Below are positions 30,038 through 40,463 of a stretch of DNA of 64,000 nt, one piece after another; position 1 is the stretch's first letter, and every line of letters begins with the position of its first letter. The position numbers and the translations under genes were made by a program. This stretch comes from Steinernema hermaphroditum (lineage: Eukaryota > Nematoda > Chromadorea > Rhabditida > Steinernematidae): NCBI GenBank assembly GCA_030435675.1, contig JAUCMV010000008.1, positions 5,001 through 69,000 of the forward strand, given 5' to 3'. The notes below the pieces were generated by a model that ran no database searches, was not told the origin of the DNA, and worked only from the letters and a program-made list of their open reading frames with translations.

Positions 30038-33016
30038 TTAGGGCGTTTGAGTTCCTCTGCTGCACCAAGATGAGAGCGACTCATTTTTCGCCACAGTTTG
30101 CCAGCGCTGAGTTCCTACAGTCTTCACGATTTCATCTTTCCAGCGTATCCTCGGTCTTCCTGACGGTCGCGTTGCTGGAGGCCTCCATTCTGTAATCAAA
30201 GTTGACCACTTGTGGCGTTCCACAGAGCTGTTTGCCATGTTCCACGCAAACTTCCACTTCCTCTTCGTGGCCTCCTCGATGATGTCTTTCACCTTTGTTA
30301 CTCCGCGGATCCAGTCGTTCGTTTTCCGGTCGAGAAGTCTCACTCCTATCATTCTTCTTTCCATTCTTCTTTGCGCTGTCCTTAGCCTCGTCTTCGTGGA
30401 CTTCGTCAGGGCCCACGCTTCCGATCCGTAGGTCATCGCTGGTAAGATACACATATCGAAAAGTCTTCGCTTCCACTTCATGTCCACGGATGGCGATGTC
30501 AATAGGACTCTGTGTTCCCGGAAGGCATTCCATCCTGCGCTTATTCGGCGACTTATCTCTTTTCTGTTGCTTCGAATCATTTCAACTTCTTGTCCTAAAT
30601 AGACAAAGCTGTCAACGTGTTCTAAACTCACATCGTTGATGCGGATGTGTAGTTCTTCGTTCGCCATCACTTTAGTCTTCGTCTCGTTGATCTTCAGTCC
30701 GAACTTTTGGGATTCTTCATTTAACTCGTCCATCATTTTTTGGAGTTCGTCCTGAGAGTTTGCAAAGAGAACAATGTCGTCGGCAAAGCGGAGGTTATGA
30801 AGCCTTCTTCCATTGACATTGATTCCATACTGTTCCCAATTCAGCTTTCTGAAGACACCCTCTAGTGCGGCTGTGAACAATTTCGGACTTATTACGTCCC
30901 CTTGACGAACTCCTCGATGGATTTCGATTTCTACAAGGTCGTCTCCTATCTGAATATGAGATTTAGCTTCTCGGTAAATCTTACGCAACATTGCAACGAT
31001 TTGAACCGGGACTCCTTGCTCTTGTAGTGCATTCCACACCGCATTTACCTCTACCGAGTCGAACGCCTTTTCATAGTCTACAAAGGCTATGAATAACGGC
31101 ATTCGATACTCACGCGTCCTCTCCAATAGCTCATTTAGCGCGTGAAGGTGATCAACGGTTGAATAGTTTTTACGGAATCCAGCTTGTTCTTCAGATTGTG
31201 AAGTGTCTAGAACAGATTCTATTCTCTGGTTGATTACCTTTGTGAGGATCTTGTAGATGGTGGAGAGAAGTGAAATGGGTCTATAGTTCTTCATCATTCT
31301 TGGATCGCCTTTCTTGTATATCAGAATCGTAGAGGAGTCTGCCATCGATCGTGGAAGTTCGCATCGGCTGATGCATCTGTTGAATAGTGCTGTCAGAACC
31401 GGAAGTAACTGTTGTTTGGCTAGCTTGACCATCTCTACAGTTATTTTGTCGATGCCCGGACTTTTCCCGCATTTCATGCTGTTCAGAGCGTTTTCGACTT
31501 CACATTGAAGAATATCTGGAAAATCCTCTGTGGGTTCGACTTCCCTATAAATAACGTCTGTTGTTTGCGCATATAGTCCGTTATAGAACATTTGAACGAC
31601 ACGGTGTATATCGCTCTTACTAGTACAGAGTATACCGTCGTCGGAGAGAAGTTCGACAATCCGTTTCCTTCCTGTAGCAGTTTCTCCTTGGATCTTGCGT
31701 AGGCTTTTCGTTTTTTGGACAGCCTTCTCGATCAGACGGCGATGATAAGCTTCAATATCCTTTCGGATTTCCTTTCGTATCAGTTTGCTGAGTTCAACGA
31801 AGGCGATTCGATCCCTGAGGGAAGTTTGAATCCGGCGCATTTCGTGTCTTTGGCGTATCAGCTTCTTGGTTGAATCTGATAGACGTTTCTCACGGGGAAT
31901 AGGCTCTTTGGCGATTTCCGAAGCTTTTCGTAGTCTATCCACCAGATCCTCGTAGTCCACTGGCATCTGATTTCCTGTTGTCATCTGGGAGGTGATCGCC
32001 GCCTGGAACAACCCTCGGTTTAATCGATACTTACACTGAACTCCTCGTGTCGGTACTCTCAAAGTGGGACTTTCTGATTTGATCGTTGCTCGGAGCATTC
32101 GATGATCCGATCCTGCGAAGTGCTTTCCGAGGACGACTGCGGATTTGAACTGCATCGATTGCTTCGCCAAGATGTGATCGATGCAGTTCTTGGTTCTTCC
32201 ATCCGGTGAAATCCATGTCCACTTACGTCCTTTTCGGCTCTTGAAATATGAGTTAATCGATCGTAAGTGGAAATCAGCGCATAAATCGACAAGTAGTTGT
32301 CCTCGATCATTTCGTTCACCGTATCCGAACCTTCCTAGAACATCTTCGCTGTCAGATTCCTTCATACCCATTTTTGCGTTAAAATCGCCGAGCAGGATGG
32401 GATTTTGAGCTCTTTCCAGTTCTTCCCGCAGCGTTTCCAACATGGATTCGAAGTCGTCGTCATTTTCATCCTGCTCATCACTCTCTCTACCAGAGGAGGG
32501 GGGTGCATAGACTGAAAACATCTGTAGGTGTTTGCGTCCAAACTTCACTTCAAGTGCGGAGATCCTATCATTGATCTTGCGAAATTGCGTGATGTTTTTC
32601 TGGTACCGTTTGTTGACGAGGAAGCCGGTACCTGACTTTCCAGATCCGTCTTCGGGCCCAGCGTAATACAAACGCATCTCAGAGTCGTTCAAGTCCATGG
32701 CGCCTGTGCCTCGCCATCGTAGTTCAGTTAGTGCGACGACGTCGATGAGTACGTTGTCGAGGTCATGTTGCAGCTCCAGAAGGCGATCTTGAGTAGCAAG
32801 GCGTCGCACATTCAGTGTTCCTACAACAAGATGGTGGTTTGGGATGGAACTTACTTTTTCTTGCTGTTCCACGGCTTCTAGAAAAAGGGACTCTTTGTAT
32901 GAACAAGGCACTATCTGTCTCGAATTGAAAGTTTTGCAGGAAACTAAGATAGTCCACAGGAAATCCAACGAGAGTAGGCGCGTTCGATCAGGCTCGTGCA
33001 GTTCTACACGATCCAA
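30038..33016 (-). CDS. Endonuclease-reverse transcriptase, intact (copy 6)
   Basis: 992 codons with no break, translation matching copies 4, 5 and 11 (Arg3, Phe19). FADD is at 30776-30787; the homopolymer that breaks copies 3, 7 and 9 has six G here, as in the intact form. All catalytic residues of both domains are kept, so the protein could be active if translated. The start problem (TTG after TGA, next ATG at codon 107) applies here too. Confidence 0.9.
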   Translation of the reverse strand: MDRVELHEPDRTRLLSLDFLWTILVSCKTFNSRQIVPCSYKESLFLEAVEQQEKVSSIPNHHLVVGTLNVRRLATQDRLLELQHDLDNVLIDVVALTELRWRGTGAMDLNDSEMRLYYAGPEDGSGKSGTGFLVNKRYQKNITQFRKINDRISALEVKFGRKHLQMFSVYAPPSSGRESDEQDENDDDFESMLETLREELERAQNPILLGDFNAKMGMKESDSEDVLGRFGYGERNDRGQLLVDLCADFHLRSINSYFKSRKGRKWTWISPDGRTKNCIDHILAKQSMQFKSAVVLGKHFAGSDHRMLRATIKSESPTLRVPTRGVQCKYRLNRGLFQAAITSQMTTGNQMPVDYEDLVDRLRKASEIAKEPIPREKRLSDSTKKLIRQRHEMRRIQTSLRDRIAFVELSKLIRKEIRKDIEAYHRRLIEKAVQKTKSLRKIQGETATGRKRIVELLSDDGILCTSKSDIHRVVQMFYNGLYAQTTDVIYREVEPTEDFPDILQCEVENALNSMKCGKSPGIDKITVEMVKLAKQQLLPVLTALFNRCISRCELPRSMADSSTILIYKKGDPRMMKNYRPISLLSTIYKILTKVINQRIESVLDTSQSEEQAGFRKNYSTVDHLHALNELLERTREYRMPLFIAFVDYEKAFDSVEVNAVWNALQEQGVPVQIVAMLRKIYREAKSHIQIGDDLVEIEIHRGVRQGDVISPKLFTAALEGVFRKLNWEQYGINVNGRRLHNLRFADDIVLFANSQDELQKMMDELNEESQKFGLKINETKTKVMANEELHIRINDVSLEHVDSFVYLGQEVEMIRSNRKEISRRISAGWNAFREHRVLLTSPSVDMKWKRRLFDMCILPAMTYGSEAWALTKSTKTRLRTAQRRMERRMIGVRLLDRKTNDWIRGVTKVKDIIEEATKRKWKFAWNMANSSVERHKWSTLITEWRPPATRPSGRPRIRWKDEIVKTVGTQRWQTVAKNESLSSWCSRGTQTP

Positions 33017-35646
33017 TCATAAAAATGCTATGGTACTTTGGAGCAGGAGGGTCAGATGCAGAACTCTTTGTATGAACAAGGCACTATCTGTCTGGAATTG
33101 AAAGTTTTGCAGGAAACTAAGATAGTCCACAGTAAATCCAACGAGAGTAGGCGCGTTCGATCAGGCTCGTGCAGTTCTACAAGATCCAATCATAAAAATG
33201 CTATGGTACTTTGGAGCAGGAGGGTCAGATGCAGAACTCTTTGTATGAACAAGGCACTATCTGTCTGGAATTGAAAGTTTTGCAGGAAACTAAGATAGTC
33301 CACAGTAAATCCAACGAGAGTAGGCGCGTTCGATCAGGCTCGTGCAGTTCTACAAGATCCAATCATAAAAATGCTATGGTACTTTGGAGCAGGAGGGTCA
33401 GATGCAGAACTCTTTGTATGAACAAGGCACTATCTGTCTCGAATTGAAAGTTTTGCAGGAAACTAAGATAGTCCACAGTAAATCCAACGAGAGTAGGCGC
33501 GTTCGATCAGGCTCGTGCAGTTCTACAAGATCCAATCATAAAAATGCTATGGCACTTTGGAGCAGGAGGGTCAGATGCAGAACTCTTTGTATGAACAAGG
33601 CACTATCTGTCTCGAATTGAAAGTTTTGCAGGAAACTAAGATAGTCCACAGTAAATCCAACGAGAGTAGGCGCGTTCGATCAGGCTCGTGCAGTTCTACA
33701 AGATCCAATCATAAAAATGCTATGGTACTTTGGAGCAGGAGGGTCAGATGCAGAACTCTTTGTATGAACAAGGCCCTATCTGTCTCGAATTGAAAGTTTT
33801 GCAGGAAACTAAGATAGTCCGCAGGGAATCCAACGAGAGAAGGCGCGTTCGATCAGGCTCGTGCAGTTCTACAAGATCCGATCATAAAAATGCTATGGTA
33901 CTTTGGAGCAGGAGGGTCAGATGCAGAACTCTTTGTATGAACAAGGCACTATCTGTCTCGAATTGAAAGTTTTGCAGGAAACTAAGATAGTCCACAGGAA
34001 ATCCAACGAGAGTACGCGCGTTCGATCAGGCTCGTGCAGTTCTACAAGATCCAATCATAAAAATTGGAGCGGAGGGGTCAGATGCAGAACTCTTTGTATG
34101 AACAAGGCCCTATCTGTCTCGAATTGAAAGTTTTGCAGGAAACTAAGATAGTCCACAGTAATCCCAACGGGAATAGGCGCGTTCGATCAGGCTCGTGCAG
34201 TTCTACAAGATCCAATCATAAAAATGCTATGGTACTTTGGAGCAGGAGGGTCAGATGCAGAACTCTTTGTATGAACAAGGCCCTATCTGTCTCGAATTGA
34301 AAGTTTTGCAGGAAACTAAGATAGTCCGCAGGAAATCCAACGAGAGTAGGCGCGTTCGATCAGGCTCGTGCAGTTCTACAAGATCCAATCATAAAAATTG
34401 GAGCGGAGGGGTCAGATGCATAACTCTTTGTATGAACAAGGCCCTAACTGTCTCGAATTGAAAGTTTTGCAGGAAACTAAGATAGTCCACAGTAATCCCA
34501 ACGGGAATAGGCGTGTTCGATCAGGCTCGTGCAGTTCTACAAGATCCAATCATAAAAATGCTATGGTACTTTGGAGCAGGAGGGTCAGATGCAGAACTCT
34601 TTGTATGAACAAGGCCCTATCTGTCTCGAATTGAAAGTTTTGCAGGAAACTAAGATAGTCCACAGTAATCCCAACGGGAGTTGGCGCGTTCGATCAGGCT
34701 CGTGCAGTTCTACAAGATCCAATCATAAAAATGCTATGGTACTTTGGAGCAGGAGGGTCAGATGCAGAACTCTTTGTATGAACAAGGCACTATCTGTCTC
34801 GAATTGAAAGTTTTGCAGGAAACTAAGATAGTCCACAGTAAATCCAACGAGAGTAGGCGCGTTCGATCAGGCTCGTGCAGTTCTACAAGATCCAATCATA
34901 AAAATGCTATGGCACTTTGGAGCAGGAGGGTCAGATGCAGAACTCTTTGTATGAACAAGGCACTATCTGTCTCGAATTGAAAGTTTTGCAGGAAACTAAG
35001 ATAGTCCACAGTAAATCCAACGAGAGTAGGCGCGTTCGATCAGGCTCGTGCAGTTCTACAAGATCCAATCATAAAAATGCTATGGTACTTTGGAGCAGGA
35101 GGGTCAGATGCAGAACTCTTTGTATGAACAAGGCCCTATCTGTCTCGAATTGAAAGTTTTGCAGGAAACTAAGATAGTCCGCAGGGAATCCAACGAGAGT
35201 AGGCGCGTTCGATCAGGCTCGTGCAGTTCTACACGATCCAATCATAAAAATGCTATGGTACTTTGGAGCAGGAGGGTCAGATGCAGAACTCTTTGTATGA
35301 ACAAGGCCCTATCTGTCTCGAATTGAAAGTTTTGCAGGAAACTAAGATAGTCCACAGTAAATCCAACGAGAGTAGGCGCGTTCGATCAGGCTCGTGCAGT
35401 TCTACAAGATCCAATCATAAAAATGCTATGGTACTTTGGAGCAGGAGGGTCAGATGCAGAACTCTTTGTATGAACAAGGCACTATCTGTCTCGAATTGAA
35501 AGTTTTGCAGGAAACTAAGATAGTCCACAGTAAATCCAACGAGAGTAGGCGCGTTCGATCAGGCTCGTGCAGTTCTACAAGATCCAATCATAAAAATGCT
35601 ATGGCACTTTGGAGCAGGAGGGTCAGATGCAGAACTCTTTGTATGA
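32890..35646 (-). repeat. 5' monomer array, 16 units (copy 6)
   Basis: Fourteen units of 173 bp and two of 161 bp plus 13 bp (2757 bp). The right six units repeat the common six-unit pattern. The left ten include GGAATTG, GATCCGATC and ATCCCAACGGG variants otherwise found only in the long array of copy 5, so the left part looks like a segment of that satellite. Confidence 0.95.
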
Positions 35647-36016
35647 GTATTTCGAGTATTTTATTTGCAATCTCATAAGTTTCCACAAAGTTGCACCCAG
35701 GTATAACTACCAATCAAGTATGTAGGATCATCTTTTCTTCATGCTTCACTCCTTATTTGACTTCATCGCTTATGTCTTGGGCATCGGATGATGTTGATGT
35801 TGGCACAACACCAGCTTTGGTTTTTCTTCATTTGGCCTTTTCCTTCGTCCAGTCCAGGCACTGCCGCTGGAAGCCATCAGAACCTCAGCCTTATCGGTGT
35901 CCCATATGTGAAGTCAGTGGTGGGTGACCAGAACCAACTGATCAGTCACGGGTGGCCTCACCTAGCCGCGAAGACGGTCACCTTCGGAAGAATCGGTTGC
36001 TCAGTCAGGAGGAGCG
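35647..36016 (-). other. 3' UTR (copy 7)
   Basis: 370 bp, matching copy 2; AATAAA at 35660-35665. Confidence 0.8.
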
Positions 36017-38996
36017 TTAGGGCGTTTGAGTTCCTCTGCTGCACCAAGATGAGAGCGACTCATTTTTCGCCACAGTTTGCCAGCGCTGAGTTCCTACAGT
36101 CTTCACGATTTCATCTTTCCAGCGTATCCTCGGTCTTCCTGACGGTCGCGTTGCTGGAGGCCTCCATTCTGTAATCAAAGTTGACCACTTGTGGCGTTCC
36201 ACAGAGCTGTTTGCCATGTTCCACGCAAACTTCCACTTCCTCTTCGTGGCCTCCTCGATGATGTCTTTCACCTTTGTTACTCCGCGGATCCAGTCGTTCG
36301 TTTTCCGGTCGAGAAGTCTCACTCCTATCATTCTTCTTTCCATTCTTCTTTGCGCTGTCCTTAGCCTCGTCTTCGTGGACTTCGTCAGGGCCCACGCTTC
36401 CGATCCGTAGGTCATCGCTGGTAAGATACACATATCGAAAAGTCTTCGCTTCCACTTCATGTCCACGGATGGCGATGTCAATAGGACTCTGTGTTCCCGG
36501 AAGGCATTCCATCCTGCGCTTATTCGGCGACTTATCTCTTTTCTGTTGCTTCGAATCATTTCAACTTCTTGTCCTAAATAGACAAAGCTGTCAACGTGTT
36601 CTAAACTCACATCGTTGATGCGGATGTGTAGTTCTTCGTTCGCCATCACTTTAGTCTTCGTCTCGTTGATCTTCAGTCCGAACTTTTGGGATTCTTCATT
36701 TAACTCGTCCATCATTTTTTGGAGTTCGTCCTGAGAGTTTGCAAAGAGAACAATGTCGTCGGCAAAGCGGAGGTTATGAAGCCTTCTTCCATTGACATTG
36801 ATTCCATACTGTTCCCAATTCAGCTTTCTGAAGACACCCTCTAGTGCGGCTGTGAACAATTTCGGACTTATTACGTCCCCTTGACGAACTCCTCGATGGA
36901 TTTCGATTTCTACAAGGTCGTCTCCTATCTGAATATGAGATTTAGCTTCTCGGTAAATCTTACGCAACATTGCAACGATTTGAACCGGGACTCCTTGCTC
37001 TTGTAGTGCATTCCACACCGCATTTACCTCTACCGAGTCGAACGCCTTTTCATAGTCTACAAAGGCTATGAATAACGGCATTCGATACTCACGCGTCCTC
37101 TCCAATAGCTCATTTAGCGCGTGAAGGTGATCAACGGTTGAATAGTTTTTACGGAATCCAGCTTGTTCTTCAGATTGTGAAGTGTCTAGAACAGATTCTA
37201 TTCTCTGGTTGATTACCTTTGTGAGGATCTTGTAGATGGTGGAGAGAAGTGAAATGGGTCTATAGTTCTTCATCATTCTTGGATCGCCTTTCTTGTATAT
37301 CAGAATCGTAGAGGAGTCTGCCATCGATCGTGGAAGTTCGCATCGGCTGATGCATCTGTTGAATAGTGCTGTCAGAACCGGAAGTAACTGTTGTTTGGCT
37401 AGCTTGACCATCTCTACAGTTATTTTGTCGATGCCCGGACTTTTCCCGCATTTCATGCTGTTCAGAGCGTTTTCGACTTCACATTGAAGAATATCTGGAA
37501 AATCCTCTGTGGGTTCGACTTCCCTATAAATAACGTCTGTTGTTTGCGCATATAGTCCGTTATAGAACATTTGAACGACACGGTGTATATCGCTCTTACT
37601 AGTACAGAGTATACCGTCGTCGGAGAGAAGTTCGACAATCCGTTTCCTTCCTGTAGCAGTTTCTCCTTGGATCTTGCGTAGGCTTTTCGTTTTTTGGACA
37701 GCCTTCTCGATCAGACGGCGATGATAAGCTTCAATATCCTTTCGGATTTCCTTTCGTATCAGTTTGCTGAGTTCAACGAAGGCGATTCGATCCCTGAGGG
37801 AAGTTTGAATCCGGCGCATTTCGTGTCTTTGGCGTATCAGCTTCTTGGTTGAATCTGATAGACGTTTCTCACGGGGAATAGGCTCTTTGGCGATTTCCGA
37901 AGCTTTTCGTAGTCTATCCACCAGATCCTCGTAGTCCACTGGCATCTGATTTCCTGTTGTCATCTGGGAGGTGATCGCCGCCTGGAACAACCCTCGGTTT
38001 AATCGATACTTACACTGAACTCCTCGTGTCGGTACTCTCAAAGTGGGACTTTCTGATTTGATCGTTGCTCGGAGCATTCGATGATCCGATCCTGCGAAGT
38101 GCTTTCCGAGGACGACTGCGGATTTGAACTGCATCGATTGCTTCGCCAAGATGTGATCGATGCAGTTCTTGGTTCTTCCATCCGGTGAAATCCATGTCCA
38201 CTTACGTCCTTTTCGGCTCTTGAAATATGAGTTAATCGATCGTAAGTGGAAATCAGCGCATAAATCGACAAGTAGTTGTCCTCGATCATTTCGTTCACCG
38301 TATCCGAACCTTCCTAGAACATCTTCGCTGTCAGATTCCTTCATACCCATTTTTGCGTTAAAATCGCCGAGCAGGATGGGATTTTGAGCTCTTTCCAGTT
38401 CTTCCCGCAGCGTTTCCAACATGGATTCGAAGTCGTCGTCATTTTCATCCTGCTCATCACTCTCTCTACCAGAGGAGGGGGGGTGCATAGACTGAAAACA
38501 TCTGTAGGTGTTTGCGTCCAAACTTCACTTCAAGTGCGGAGATCCTATCATTGATCTTGCGAAATTGCGTGATGTTTTTCTGGTACCGTTTGTTGACGAG
38601 GAAGCCGGTACCTGACTTTCCAGATCCGTCTTCGGGCCCAGCGTAATACAAACGCATCTCAGAGTCGTTCAAGTCCATGGCGCCTGTGCCTCGCCATCGT
38701 AGTTCAGTTAGTGCGACGACGTCGATGAGTACGTTGTCGAGGTCATGTTGCAGCTCCAGAAGGCGATCTTGAGTAGCAAGGCGTCGCACATTCAGTGTTC
38801 CTACAACAAGATGGTGGTTTGGGATGGAACTTACTTTTTCTTGCTGTTCCACGGCTTCTAGAAAAAGGGACTCTTTGTATGAACAAGGCACTATCTGTCT
38901 CGAATTGAAAGTTTTGCAGGAAACTAAGATAGTCCACAGGAAATCCAACGAGAGTAGGCGCGTTCGATCAGGCTCGTGCAGTTCTACACGATCCAA
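36017..38996 (-). pseudogene. Endonuclease-reverse transcriptase with +1 frameshift (copy 7)
   Basis: Seven G at 38477-38483 instead of six split the frame. The N-terminal piece (38466-38996) ends three codons past VYAPP; the C-terminal piece is open from 38521 to 36017 with FADD at 36755-36766. The lesion is at the same site as in copies 3 and 9, and the insertion is identical to that of copy 9. Residues 3 and 19 are Arg and Phe. No other damage is visible, so this is a one-base lesion in an otherwise intact copy. Confidence 0.85.
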
Positions 38997-40093
38997 TCAT
39001 AAAAATGCTATGGTACTTTGGAGCAGGAGGGTCAGATGCAGAACTCTTTGTATGAACAAGGCACTATCTGTCTGGAATTGAAAGTTTTGCAGGAAACTAA
39101 GATAGTCCACAGTAAATCCAACGAGAGTAGGCGCGTTCGATCAGGCTCGTGCAGTTCTACAAGATCCAATCATAAAAATGCTATGGTACTTTGGAGCAGG
39201 AGGGTCAGATGCAGAACTCTTTGTATGAACAAGGCACTATCTGTCTGGAATTGAAAGTTTTGCAGGAAACTAAGATAGTCCACAGTAAATCCAACGAGAG
39301 TAGGCGCGTTCGATCAGGCTCGTGCAGTTCTACAAGATCCAATCATAAAAATGCTATGGCACTTTGGAGCAGGAGGGTCAGATGCAGAACTCTTTGTATG
39401 AACAAGGCACTATCTGTCTCGAATTGAAAGTTTTGCAGGAAACTAAGATAGTCCACAGTAAATCCAACGAGAGTAGGCGCGTTCGATCAGGCTCGTGCAG
39501 TTCTACAAGATCCAATCATAAAAATGCTATGGTACTTTGGAGCAGGAGGGTCAGATGCAGAACTCTTTGTATGAACAAGGCCCTATCTGTCTCGAATTGA
39601 AAGTTTTGCAGGAAACTAAGATAGTCCGCAGGGAATCCAACGAGAGTAGGCGCGTTCGATCAGGCTCGTGCAGTTCTACACGATCCAATCATAAAAATGC
39701 TATGGTACTTTGGAGCAGGAGGGTCAGATGCAGAACTCTTTGTATGAACAAGGCCCTATCTGTCTCGAATTGAAAGTTTTGCAGGAAACTAAGATAGTCC
39801 ACAGTAAATCCAACGAGAGTAGGCGCGTTCGATCAGGCTCGTGCAGTTCTACAAGATCCAATCATAAAAATGCTATGGTACTTTGGAGCAGGAGGGTCAG
39901 ATGCAGAACTCTTTGTATGAACAAGGCACTATCTGTCTCGAATTGAAAGTTTTGCAGGAAACTAAGATAGTCCACAGTAAATCCAACGAGAGTAGGCGCG
40001 TTCGATCAGGCTCGTGCAGTTCTACAAGATCCAATCATAAAAATGCTATGGCACTTTGGAGCAGGAGGGTCAGATGCAGAACTCTTTGTATGA
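38870..40093 (-). repeat. 5' monomer array, 7 units (copy 7)
   Basis: Seven 173-bp units plus 13 bp. It begins like the arrays of copies 6 and 11 (GGAAATCC first unit, then two GGAATTG units) and ends with the common pattern, as if an inner block of a 16-unit array had been deleted. Confidence 0.95.
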
Positions 40094-40463
40094 GTATTTC
40101 GAGTATTTTATTTGCAATCTCATAAGTTTCCACAAAGTTGCACCCAGGTATAACTACCAATCAAGTATGTAGGATCATCTTTTCTTCATGCTTCACTCCT
40201 TATTTGACTTCATCGCTTATGTCTTGGGCATCGGATGATGTTGATGTTGGCACAACACCAGCTTTGGTTTTTCTTCATTTGGCCTTTTCCTTCGTCCAGT
40301 CCAGGCACTGCCGCTGGAAGCCATCAGAACCTCAGCCTTATCGGTGTCCCATATGTGAAGTCAGTGGTGGGTGACCAGAACCAACTGATCAGTCACGGGT
40401 GGCCTCACCTAGCCGCGAAGACGGTCACCTTCGGAAGAATCGGTTGCTCAGTCAGGAGGAGCG
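40094..40463 (-). other. 3' UTR (copy 8)
   Basis: 370 bp, matching copy 2; AATAAA at 40107-40112. Confidence 0.8.

Larger units (their letters stand above)
29668..35646 (-). mobile_element. RTE-type retrotransposon copy 6
   Basis: 5979 bp with 16 monomers. It has the same length and monomer succession as copy 11, 22,964 bp to the right. Confidence 0.94.
35647..40093 (-). mobile_element. RTE-type retrotransposon copy 7, frameshifted
   Basis: 4447 bp: seven monomers and one extra G in the coding homopolymer at 38477-38483. Confidence 0.94.
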
